Shown: positions 34,608 through 44,691 of the stretch, piece after piece
How positions within the stretch are numbered: the stretch's first letter is position 1
How the letters are laid out: every line of letters begins with the position of its first letter
Assembly: GCF_018687715.1 (NCBI RefSeq)
Contig: NC_056757.1
Location: 2,604,501 to 2,668,500, forward strand
Source of the DNA: Carya illinoinensis
Taxonomy: Eukaryota; Streptophyta; Magnoliopsida; Fagales; Juglandaceae
Length of the DNA: 64,000 nt
Direction: 5' to 3'
Translations under genes and position numbers: made by a program
Notes under the pieces: model-generated
What the model was told of the DNA's origin: nothing
The model's database searches: none
What the model saw: the letters and a program-made list of their open reading frames with translations, nothing else

Positions 34608-36242
34608 TTATTTATTAGTATTAGAATAAACAAGATTTTTAGGTACCCATATGGCTCTAATAGTCATTGTATGATTTCTTCTAATAGGACAAGTACGATA
34701 ATTATGACCATTTCTATTACAAAAATTACAAATAGCATGTGACATATATGAAAAATTTGAATGATTATAATAATATCCTTTTTTGACAAAATTATTTTTA
34801 TGAAAAGAATTTTGAATATTAGTCTTTGATGTAGAATGATTATCAAAGAAATTTTTATAAGGTTTGTATTTTTGTTTTGGCATATATCCCAAACCCGCAT
34901 TGTCAAAAACACATCTTTGACTACCAAGAAGTTTTTCAAAATTTCTTTTTTCATTCGTAAAGTTTTCAACAATATTTTCTAAATCGGTTTTCTTCTTATT
35001 CAATTCAAGATTTTCATCTTTCAAAATGATACTTTCTTTTCTTAAAATTTCAATTTCGTTTGTTAAAGAAGAATTTTTCTTTTTCAAAGTAGTATACTTG
35101 ATACCCAATTTTTCAAATTCCTCATAAATCTCTTCTAAAACATTTTGCAATTCTTCATATGAAGGATTTTCAATAATATCAAGATTTGTTACCTCAATGT
35201 CATCTTTAGCTATAAGACAAAGATTTGCTGATTCTTTATTGCTTGCTTCACTATCTGAGCTACTTGAATCATCATCCCATGTAGCTTTCATTGCTTTCTT
35301 GCCTTTGTTTCGATCTTTCTTTAGCAGAGGACAATCTAGCTTGATATGACCAGGTTTATTGCATTTATAACAAATTAAAGTGTCATTTTTACCTGAATCT
35401 TTCTTGGAAAACTTTTTGAAGGATTTCCTCGGAGGAGTTCTATTTTTCTTCAAGAACCTCTGAATTCTTCTTGTTATCATCGCAACTTCTTTATCTTTGT
35501 CGTCATTTTCCTCATCTTCATCACTTTCACTTTCATGAGGAACAGCTTTAAGTGTTAAGCTCTTCTTTGGCTTTCCTTCTTCTTCTCCTATTTTCAATGT
35601 GTACTCATGGGTGATAAGTGACCCGATGAGTTCATTGACTTCGAGTTTCTTGAGGTCTCTAGCTTCAAGAATCGCTGTAACTTTTGATTCCCAACGTTTT
35701 GGTAAAGAGTTGAGAATTTTTCTTATTATCTCCACCTTGGAATAAACTTTACCAAGAGCTGTCAACCTGTTTATGATGTTAGTAAAACGAGTGTGCATAC
35801 TAGAAATAGATTCATCATCATTCATCTTAAACATTTCATATTCATGAGTAAGAATATAAATTTTTGATTCCTTGACTTGCGAAGTTTCTTCATAAGTTAC
35901 TTCCAAGTTATCCCAAATTTCCTTTGCCGTAGCGCAATTCATTATTCTATTAAACTCATTTCCATTAAGAGCATTATATAATAAATTCATAGCAGTTAAA
36001 TTTAAAGTATAAAGTCTATCGTCTTCACGATCATACTCTTTTTCTTCCTTTTTGACCTTTACTCCACCAACCACTTTTGTTGGAATATAAGATCCATTTA
36101 CAATACATTTCCAGATTTCTCTACCTTGAGTTTGAAGAAATATTCTCATTTTAACTTTCCAGAATGAGTAATTATCTCTACAAAAGAGTGGAGGCCGACT
36201 GCTAGATTGACCTTCACCAAATGAAACTGCAATGTTAGCCAT
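34608..36242 (-). CDS. Gag protein of SIRE-like copia element
   Basis: An intact 544-codon frame. The N-terminal half is the plant copia gag domain (starting MANIAVSFGEGQSSSRPPLF, with NYSFWKVKM and IWKCIVNG). The middle is acidic and basic by turns. A CCHC zinc knuckle, CYKCNKPGHIKLDCP, sits at about residues 290-304. A coiled-coil stretch follows (about residues 375-435), then a second knuckle CNFCNRNGHNYRTCP near residue 510. Gag packages the element RNA in virus-like particles. The product ends before the protease in another frame, with stops between, so no gag-pol fusion can be made from this copy. Confidence 0.9.
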   Translation of the reverse strand: MANIAVSFGEGQSSSRPPLFCRDNYSFWKVKMRIFLQTQGREIWKCIVNGSYIPTKVVGGVKVKKEEKEYDREDDRLYTLNLTAMNLLYNALNGNEFNRIMNCATAKEIWDNLEVTYEETSQVKESKIYILTHEYEMFKMNDDESISSMHTRFTNIINRLTALGKVYSKVEIIRKILNSLPKRWESKVTAILEARDLKKLEVNELIGSLITHEYTLKIGEEEGKPKKSLTLKAVPHESESDEDEENDDKDKEVAMITRRIQRFLKKNRTPPRKSFKKFSKKDSGKNDTLICYKCNKPGHIKLDCPLLKKDRNKGKKAMKATWDDDSSSSDSEASNKESANLCLIAKDDIEVTNLDIIENPSYEELQNVLEEIYEEFEKLGIKYTTLKKKNSSLTNEIEILRKESIILKDENLELNKKKTDLENIVENFTNEKRNFEKLLGSQRCVFDNAGLGYMPKQKYKPYKNFFDNHSTSKTNIQNSFHKNNFVKKGYYYNHSNFSYMSHAICNFCNRNGHNYRTCPIRRNHTMTIRAIWVPKNLVYSNTNK

Positions 36243-36286
36243 AAGATCTTAACTCAAAAGATAGTTAATCTTATAATAGAGCTCTT

Positions 36287-36299
36287 ATCTCTGATACCA
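36287..36299 (-). other. Second primer-site-like motif upstream of gag
   Basis: Read on the minus strand it is TGGTATCAGAGAT, 45 bases before the gag start. It copies the core of the true primer site about 190 bases away, including the preceding AAT. Confidence 0.55.
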
Positions 36300-36477
36300 A
36301 TTGTTACTGATCATAGGCCGCACCTATGTCACCTAACAATTGTACCTACCAGACTAGCCGGCCACCGTCTCTACCGGTGCACCGTCACTCATGGTCGGAG
36401 AGTCTTGCTTCAGTGACACAGTCACAAGCGAGAGTTCCCATGAGTGATCTGCCTGTATGAACAGTACAGGTCAACTA

Positions 36478-36489
36478 GCTCTGATACCA
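36478..36489 (-). other. Primer-binding site of SIRE-like element
   Basis: TGGTATCAGAGC on the minus strand, two bases from the inner end of the 5' LTR, matches the 3' end of initiator-Met tRNA. Confidence 0.85.
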
Positions 36490-36491
36490 AT

Positions 36492-37829
36492 TATTGCCCA
36501 GATGACTAACACAAGAGGGGGGGTGAATTGAGTTGTATTAAAAAAATAACAATTATAAATCAAATATATAATATAAAATATAAACAAAATATGAAATAAC
36601 AATAAATATAAAGAGTAAGGGTAAGAGAGAAGCAAACTCAGTATGTTAACGATGTTCGGCCCCACTGCCTACGTCCTCGCCTCAAGCTACCCCTTGAGGA
36701 TTCCCAAATTCAATATTCAACCTCCTTTAGGTGGAGATAAAAACCTATTACACCTTTGAACAACACCGCTACAAAGGATCCGTGTAAAACACCCTTTACA
36801 CTTGCAATCACCTTACACGTGGTGATTCAACTATTTCCCGTGTAGAATACTTTCTACACGCACAAGAGTTATACACACCCTTTTTCTGATACAAAAGCTG
36901 ATAGTGGGTAGGTTATCAGAAAACACTCCTCAATGAGTGAAATAAGAACAATACAGCGCAAACTATATCTCTCAAAATGAACAAGGATTAATGCTCAATG
37001 CTTAGAGAAGAGAGAATGAAAGTTTTGAATGAATGTTGTATGCTCTTGGTGTTGTGAATGTGAAGCTCTCAAATGATCTATTTATAGGCATATGAGACTT
37101 CATATTCAAATTTAAAAAGATTCACATGTCAAAGACAACATCATTCACTTTTTTAAAAAATTCAAATAAAAGGTTCTTCTTTTTCAATTGTCAAAGACAA
37201 CATCATTCACTTTTTCAAAAAAATCAAACCTAATCTTTTACTTTTGGCATATGACAAAATGAGCACACTTTCCTTTTCAAAAAATTCAAACCCAACCTTT
37301 TACTTTTTGCATATGACAAAATGAGCACACTTTACTTTTCAAATTTTTCAAACAAAATCATCTACCTTTTGTATAAGTCTAAAAAAGTATCAATCACTTT
37401 TGAAAATATTCAAATGAAACATGCACATGTGAAAGATGACAATCAATCATTTTTAATATTTTCAAAGTTCAACCCTTTAATCAAGGCATGCACATGCAAA
37501 AGATGACAATCAATCATCTTTCAAAATTTTCAAATTTAATTTTCAAAAATATTCATGCACATGTGGAAAATGTATTTTAATGCTTTATGATAAAATATTA
37601 ATTTTGAGCATTAATCCTAATTTCGAATTTTAAGAGATTTACAACATTACTCTATAACTTTAATGTGAACTTGTTTCCTTCTTGCTCATGCTTGGTTCTT
37701 TGATGTGCTTGATTCCATTGTGTGAACAACTTGAGTTTGAAACTCCTTTATTGTTTGAATTCATTTGTTATCATCAAAATCCATGTGTAGATTTATAATC
37801 ACATGAAACTTGAAACCTTGAATTCAATA
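36492..37829 (-). repeat. 5' LTR of SIRE-like element (1338 bp)
   Basis: On the plus strand it runs from TATTGCCCAG to GAATTCAATA, with both terminal TG/CA ends altered by single transitions. The length equals that of the other LTR. Confidence 0.92.
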
Positions 37830-37834
37830 GATCT
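37830..37834. other. Target-site duplication GATCT, right copy
   Basis: Identical to 28457-28461; the outer element's RNase H frame continues directly after it. Confidence 0.88.
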
Positions 37835-38325
37835 TTATGTCAGTGCTTACACAGATTCTGATTGGGCTAGCTGTCCTACTACTCGACACTCCACCACAGG
37901 CTTTTTCATCACACTTGGTTCTAGTCCCATTTCTTGGCGCACTAAGAAACAAACTACAGTTGCTCGCTCCTCTACAAAAGCTTAATATCGTGTCATGGCT
38001 GTCACCACATGCGAACTAGTCTGGTTACAGCAACTTCTTCATGACCTGGGCATCCCACATGAAACTCTTATGACTCTCTATTGTGACAATCAGTCTACCC
38101 TCCATATTGCTCAAAATCCAGTTTTTCATAAGCGTACCAAACACATTGAGATTGACTGCCACATTGTACGCGACAAGCTTCGTTCTAGTCTCTTCACCAC
38201 TGCTCATCTTCCATCTTCCGAGAAACTCACTGATATATTTACCAAAGCCTTGGGATTTGACCTTTTTCATCACTTATCTCGCAAGTTGGGCATTATGGAT
38301 TTTCATGCGCTAACTTGAGGGAGAG

Positions 38326-38554
38326 TATTACAGACTAGCAACTCCATGATTCTAGCAACTCCATGATTCTAGCAATCCCATGATTCTAGCAATCTCACTA
38401 TTACAGAATATATGTTTACTTTTATAACTTATTTCATTCATTTGTAAAGCTAATTTTATTTTCTTTCCATGTAAAGTCATATATGGATGTCTATATATTC
38501 CTAGAAAGATCAATGAGAATGACAAGAAACCTTTTACCAATTCTTCTCTTAACA
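38326..38554 (+). repeat. 3' LTR of outer copia element (229 bp)
   Basis: It is 34 bp longer than the 5' LTR because the 17-bp unit aactccatgattctagc occurs three times (about 38339-38389). Preceded by the purine tract ttgagggagag. Confidence 0.9.
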
Positions 38555-38559
38555 GTGAG

Positions 38560-39115
38560 TGAAAGGGTCCCTTTTCTGAGGGCCAAGCTAGTGATAAGAG
38601 GCAACTATCTCCAAGGAAAAAACGAGTTGAAAGTCCTTTGTTTGGAGCCAGTAGCAGCAGTAGTGTTGAGAGGTCTCTTCCACTAATGAAGAGAAATGTC
38701 AACCAGTTGAGCAAAGACAACAATTTTATTCGTGATGATTGTATATTAAATTCTCCAAAGCCTATCGTAGAGTATGTACCTTTGTTGAGAAGTAAGCAAG
38801 ATGATATTGCTACAAGACCAAATCATAACTTTGATATTCCTTTTCTTCCTTGCAAAAGTCTATCTAGAAGTTATCATTCCTTACAATCGAAAGCCATGAA
38901 ATTCTCCTCGTTGAGGAAAAATGTATCAGTTGTTCCAGACTGGACGTGATCCAGAAGTGCTCGAACAAATTTCAAGTTTTGAACCTGAATTCTCTCTAGA
39001 ACATTTGCAAATTTGCAATTCGATATATTTATCTTTTTATGGCAATTAGAAATTGCCGTAACTAATGGGTTATAAATACAATCTCTATAACTTGGACTTT
39101 TCCTCTATTTTCTCG
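38560..39115 (+). pseudogene. Unrecognised coding-like fragment between copia and hAT insertions
   Basis: From 38580 a frame of about 123 codons is open to 38949 (QASDKRQLSPRKKRVESP, SVERSLPLMKRNV, YVPLLRSKQDD). A second frame carries on (LFQTGRDPEVLEQISSFEPE, FSLEHLQICNSIYLSFYG). Upstream of the copia element, 25400-25446 reads SDSRPTFLYEK then VSE in a frame that crosses the target duplication. Beyond the hAT element, 46463 onward reads VSPFHSKRPFWAKPTCG. The pieces look like low-copy host coding sequence, basic and Ser-rich, cut by the two insertions and by frameshifts. I do not recognise the protein. Confidence 0.4.
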
Positions 39116-39123
39116 AAGATATT
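39116..39123. other. 8-bp target-site duplication AAGATATT, left copy
   Basis: Repeated exactly at 46455-46462 and abutting the inverted TAGGGGTGTAA/TTACACTCCTA ends. An 8-bp duplication is typical of hAT transposons. Confidence 0.88.
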
Positions 39124-41642
39124 TAGGGGTGTAAAAATTAACCATAAAATCGAAAAATTGGACTGGATCGGTGGAAAATCAGATCGGGACCCGTTCCCTT
39201 AGTTCCAAAACCGGCTGGTACCGGTCCGGTTCCCGTTCTACTCTTTGTAGGACCGTACTAGTTTGCTATATTATATATTTTAAATTAATTTTTTTAATAT
39301 TATATATAATTTATATATAATAATATAAATTATAATTATATATAAGCTAATGTTTTTATAATTTATAATATAAAATTTTAATCTTAAACATGAAAATTTA
39401 TTTAATCATATACTTTAATAATAAAATATATATATTAATAAAATTTTATGGCCTGATAAATTCTTAATATATTCTTTTTGATAAGTACATTAGTAAATTA
39501 GTAATACTAATATACATTAGTATATAATATATATTAATTACAATTTACATTTTATGACTTAATACTAATAGTCTAATACTATATTACTATTAGTAATATA
39601 TTTTAAGTTTATATACAGATTACTATATAAATCACTATATTAAATAATTATATATGAAATAATGATATAGTAATACTAATACTATTACTATCATTTTTTT
39701 TTTTTTTTTTGTTAGGGTCACATGTCCAAGAGTAACCTCTTCCCAAATTTATTAACAAAAGCTCTCACTTCTGGCGGAGGAATACCAAAAATACATAAAA
39801 ACCAAACGAGAAAGCCAAAACAAAACATGCCTAAAATAAATCTCCTAATCCACAAAGACATACCTTTAAGAAATTTTGGAACTTATAATAAAGATCGCTA
39901 AACTAAGGTAGAGCCTTGAGCTCCCATTTTAGTTAAGAAATCAGCCGGTGCATTTCCTTCTCTATAAACATGGTGAATAGTAAAATCCCCACCTGCATAC
40001 AATCTCATAGCCTCCTTCTAGAAATCTTCCAAATACCAAACTCCACAATGCTTCTTTTGAATCCAAGATACACAAATCCAAGAATCAGACTCAATGTCCA
40101 CCTGATGTAGCCCCAAAGCTCGACAATATTTCAACCCTATTAACAATGCTTTCAATTCAACATGGTTATTAGAACCCACCCCAAGAGAGTATGAAAAGGA
40201 CAGCACCATATTGCCATGTACATCCCGAATAATACCCCCCGCACCTGAACTTCCTGGATTACCAAGACTGCACCCATCTATATTCAATTTCATTCTACCA
40301 TTTTTTGGCTTTTCCCAACAAACCAATTTAGCCTGCACCTTTTTAATAGGTAAAACCGGAATGTTCAAGTCCCTCAACCTCTCCTAATCAACAACACCAA
40401 TCTTTGTAATAGTTGTTAAGGAATTTTGCACTTTTCTTAGCCACACACAAATAGACCTCCAAATCTCTTCTGTCGATATGGTTTAACCTTCCATCCGTGC
40501 CTTGCACCTGCATTACCACAATTTCCAAATAATAATAGAAGGAATAAGGCCCATAAGATTACCCACGTCGGACTTGGTAGTCGCCCGTCTAAACCACATT
40601 AACACCAATTCAAACCATCATCTATTTGGATCATAAGGAATTCCCAAGATAAGAGAAAACCTCTTCCAAATCTCAGAAGCCACATCACCTGCAGCAAGAA
40701 CATGATTTAAATCTTCCTAGCCTCCTTGGTCACAGCAGTTACACTTGGCAGTAATGGGTATACCCACCCTCCTCAATTTATCATCAACACTTAAACTGTC
40801 ATGGAAAGCCTTCCACATTAAAACAGAGATTTTTTTTGGTAGAGCTTCATGCCAAACCCACTTTGCCCAAGTCACCCTTGGTGCACTAACCCGAACACAT
40901 TGCCATGCACTTTTAGTAGAAAAACATCCATCCTTATTCTGAATCCAAACAAGTAAATCCTGACCATCTTTGTGAGCACCCAAAAAACTATAAATCTCCT
41001 CTGTTTTTTGTGCTCCCACTAATCTTTCCAACACATCAATATCCCAACCATTTTCAACTCTAACATCAGCCAACCTCATATTGGACTCATCAATCATTGG
41101 ATAAGAATTAGCAAGAGGACCTTCATTTAACCAGTTATCACACCAAAAATAAATATTCCCATCACGAACTTTCCATTTTGAATTGTCTAACACCGCTGGA
41201 ATACATTTAACCACCATTTTCCAAAATCTTGACCCCTTCTTAGGATCCATTAAAGAGATATGGTTATCCCCAACATATTTAGCACGAAAAAATTGTGACC
41301 AAAGATCACTCCTAGTCATAATTTTTCATGCAAATTTCATGTGTAAAGAATGCTGTACCTTATCAAAATCACGCAGCCCAATTCCCCCCTCTTCAATCGG
41401 CTTACACATCGACTTCCATCCCACCCATTTCTTTTTCCCCTTACCATCTTTTTCACCCCAAAAAAATGAACTAAGCAGCTTGTTTAGAATTTTCAAAATC
41501 CCTTTTGGCAATTGAAGGATAGACATAATATGAATTGGCATACTCGACAAAACATGCTTCAACAAAATCAATTTGCCCCCAACCAAGAGACACTTCAATT
41601 TCCACCCCCCAAGCTTATTCCTCACCCGATTAAGAATAGGAT

Positions 41643-42387
41643 TAGGGGTGCTACCCGCATATGCGGGTGCGGGGGCACCCCTTCCCCGCACCTCGCCCTC
41701 GCATATGCGGGGGGATGGATATTCTATCCCACACCCCGCCCCCGGGAGGCGGGGGCGGGGCGAACACACCATCCACCTGCCCCCCCGCCCACTTCAGGAA
41801 CACTATGTTCTGTTGGGTTTAAAAAAATATTTTGGGTCTAAAAAATATTTTTTTTAGAACCAAATTATTATATAATTAAATCGTAAATTAAAATTTATAT
41901 ATAATAATAATTTAAAAACTATTAACATAAAAATTATGTTATTAATTTTTAAATTTGCTAGACTTGTTCACAAGAGTCTGTTAAGTCCCACATTGTTCAA
42001 GTAAGACTCTTGTATGACATTGGAGTTCTATATAAGGTGGCCTAGGGTGCCCATGCCATTTGCAATCTTGTGAACAAGTCTCACTCTCTTGTGACTCTTG
42101 TAAACAAGTCTAACAAATTGTAATATATATTTATATATATACAATTTGTAAAATATAAATATATATTTATAAATATAAATATATATATTTATAAAGATAA
42201 ACTGAAGTGCAGGGCGGGGGAAAAGTGGAGCGGGGTTGAGCCTTGCCCGCCCCCCGCCCCCCGCCCCCGCTTAGGATATTTCATGCGGGGCGGGGGACCC
42301 CGCCCCGGCATGTGCGGTGCGGGGTACCCCGTCAGTCCATGCCAAGGCGGGGCGGACGGGGGCGGGGTAGCGGGGGGCGGACCCCTA
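41643..42387. mobile_element. hAT-like element with GC-rich ends, inserted in LINE ORF2
   Basis: It begins TAGGGGTGC and ends GGACCCCTA, flanked by AATAGGAT at 41635-41642 and 42388-42395 (exact 8-bp duplication). About 165 bp at each end is extremely GC-rich (gcggggcgggg, cccgcccccg), with inverted similarity between the ends, while the middle is AT-rich. It has no coding capacity. It lies between two halves of an otherwise continuous reverse-transcriptase reading frame, which proves the insertion. Confidence 0.88.
41952..42119. repeat. 168-bp unit with 27-bp inverted ends inside the hAT-like element
   Basis: aatttgctagacttgttcac... at 41952-41978 matches the reverse complement of 42093-42119 at 25 of 27 bases. 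The interior contains TGTTAAGTCCCACATTG, a phrase that recalls LTR starts, a TATATAAGG box and a further copy of cttgtgaacaagtct. It could be a MITE or a captured piece. No target duplication was found. Confidence 0.6.
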
Positions 42388-44691
42388 AATAGGATCCAAA
42401 TGTAAATTTGTAAGCCTTCCAGTAACAATCGGTGCATCAAGATAGGTAAAAGGAAAATTGCCTTCTATAAAACCAGTGATATTCATCAGATCCCTCTTCC
42501 GCCTTGTAGAGAATTGCTTCGCAAAATATATTGCCGTCTTCTCCTTACTCACTCATTGCCCGGACCAAGACTCATAAGTCTTAATAACCTTCATCAATTC
42601 TCGCATCGACTTTTTCCTTCTATTTGTGAATATAACTACATCATCTGCATAAAGAAGGTGAAAAACAAGAGACGCACTTCTCAGATGCGAAAAACTCATA
42701 ATATTACCACATAAAAAACTCTTCCGAAGTAAACGGGAAAAAACTTTCTCCATAATGATAAAAAGATATGAAGATAAAGGATCCCCCTGTCTCAGCCCGC
42801 GCCCTCCTTGAAAAAAACCATGAGCCATCTCATTCATCATGACTGAATACCAAGGCGACGCAATACAATTTTTAATTAGAGCCTTAACAGAAGGAGAAAA
42901 ACCAAATCCTGCCAACACATGTAACAAAAACTCCCACTCCACTCTATCATAAGCTTTGGCCATATCAATCTTCAAAATAACATTACCACCCAAAACCTTT
43001 TTGTTAAGAGAATGCACCATCTCTTGTGTGAGACTAATATTATCAAAAATGCTTCTACATTGAATAAAAGCGCATTGTTCAGAGGAGATCATAGCAGGCA
43101 ATAAAGGGGCAAACCTTGCCACCAAAACCTTAGTGCAGATTTTGTAGAAAACAGAACATAAACTGATAGGATGGAACTTATTAAATCCCGTTGGCTGAGC
43201 CATTTTTGGAATAAGCACAACAAAAAAAGTCATAGAAAATCTAGGGAGAGGAACTCCCTTAAAAAAATCCCTTACAGCCTCCACCACCTCTACACGCACA
43301 ATATCCCAACAAGCACAATAGAATCCTGAACCAAACCCATCCAGGCCAGGACTACTCTCTATAGGAATACTGAAAACAGCTTGTTTCACCTCTTCTTCGG
43401 TAGGCAAAGAACAAAGCCTTAAATTATCCTCATCCGAGATCACATTAGACACTAAATCCCCCAAATCTGGAAGTACTACACGATTAGATTGACCCAAAAA
43501 ATCTATGAAATATTTCACAGCACCATCATGAATATCTTGCGGTGTTTTTAACGTAGTACCATTAGACAGACTCATCTCCATAATCCTAGTTTGCTTCCTT
43601 TTATTAAGAAGAGCATGAAAATACCTGGAATTTTTATCGCCATGTTTCCACCATCTAACTTTGGCACACTGAGCCAACCGGATCTCTTCACGATTAGTCC
43701 AGGTGTCCAGTTCCATCTTTGAAGCCAACAGGTCCAGCTCCACATCTTCTTCATCTCACTTGCAACTGTTCATCCAGCCTCTCTATACGAGCCTCCAACT
43801 CCTGAATGTGCCCACTCGTCCACCCAAAAACTACCTTATTCCATGCTTTTAGAGCAACTCTCACCCTTTTTAATTTTGCCACCATTTTCATGAGAGCACC
43901 ACCAGCATCATTTTGGTCCCAAGCCTCACGAACACATCTAACAAAATCAACATGATCCACCCACATTTGCTGAAAATGAAAAGGCGCCGGCCCATAGCCT
44001 TCAAAACTCTTCACTAATGAAATGACCATAGGAGCATGATCCAATGATGTACGAGGTAAATATCTCATAACTGAATCCGGAAAAGCACCAAGAAAATGTT
44101 GATTAACCAAGGAACGATCAAAACGAGCCCAACTCCTTGAATTTTCGGCATGCCCATTGCACCATGAATAACTCTTACCCAAAAATTTCAATTCCATTAA
44201 ACCACAATTATGTATCTAAGAATTAAACTCCTCCATGGCCACCACAGGTCGAGGCCTACCACCACGTCTTTCCCCATCATTCGCTATAATATTAAAATCC
44301 CCTGTTACCAACCAAGGATCATTAGAATTACTCTCCCTTGCAAGCTCATCCCACAACACCCTCCATTGCTCACATAAATATTTAGCATAAACAAAAGAAA
44401 TTTTACACTTCATCCCACCATTAGCCACAAGAACAGAAATTTGTTGGCTTCCACAACTAACCATACTTACATTAACATCTTTCATCCACAACATCCACAA
44501 TTTCCTATTCCACGCACCATTTGAAAACCCATAATCAAAACCAAGCATTTTTTTAACTTCATCCATTTGTTCATCACATAAAAAAGGTTCCACAATCACA
44601 AACATCTTCAGCTTATATACTTTCATAATTTTTTTCAACCTACTTTTAGAAGACTTCACCCCTCTAACATTCCAATACAATATTGGACTAA

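Larger units (their letters stand above)
28462..37829 (-). mobile_element. SIRE/Maximus-like copia element nested in the outer copia element
   Basis: The 9368-bp element has two LTRs of exactly 1338 bp, a primer site next to the right LTR, gag and pol on the minus strand, and a polypurine tract (aaaaagggggagat read on the minus strand) next to the left LTR at 29800. Long LTRs, a large gag with two zinc knuckles and about 1.65 kb of extra sequence between pol and the 3' LTR are marks of the SIRE/Maximus lineage. By eye the LTRs differ at roughly 2-3% of positions, so the insertion is fairly young. Pol nevertheless has several stops. Confidence 0.9.
25691..38318 (+). pseudogene. Copia gag-pol polyprotein, gag mostly deleted, interrupted at RNase H
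   Basis: From the ATG at 25691 only about 65 codons precede the protease, so nearly all of gag is lost. The protease site at about 25886-25912 reads DIGASDHM, with Ile where the family has Thr or Ser. Integrase shows the zinc-binding HQC region near 26260 and the D-D-E positions (CDIWGG, HTDNGQEF, QQNGVAERKHR). Reverse transcriptase runs from about 27455, has VDDIL at 27992-28006 with its Tyr codon turned into a stop at 27989, and continues to 28456. RNase H resumes at 37835 ([10 protein letters not shown]) and ends at 38318. The frame breaks near 26165, 26865 and 27340-27400. Stops lie at 26521, 26767, 27569, 27719, 27839, 27989 and 37983. It cannot make a working polyprotein. Confidence 0.88.
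25447..38554 (+). mobile_element. Ty1/copia retrotransposon split by a second copia element
   Basis: The order LTR, primer site, protease, integrase, reverse transcriptase, RNase H, LTR is that of Ty1/copia. The element without its passenger is about 3.7 kb, shorter than the usual 4.5-5 kb because most of gag is missing. LTRs begin TATTACA, probably TGTTACA with one change, and end TTAATA or TTAACA. A 9.4-kb minus-strand copia element sits at 28462-37829. Removing that insert plus one 5-bp duplication leaves the RNase H reading frame in register. Confidence 0.9.

Noticed and set aside
41979..42115. Solo LTR starting TGTTAAG and ending TAACA
   Set aside because: Flanks GAGTC and AATTG do not match, and the larger 27-bp inverted repeat explains the borders better.
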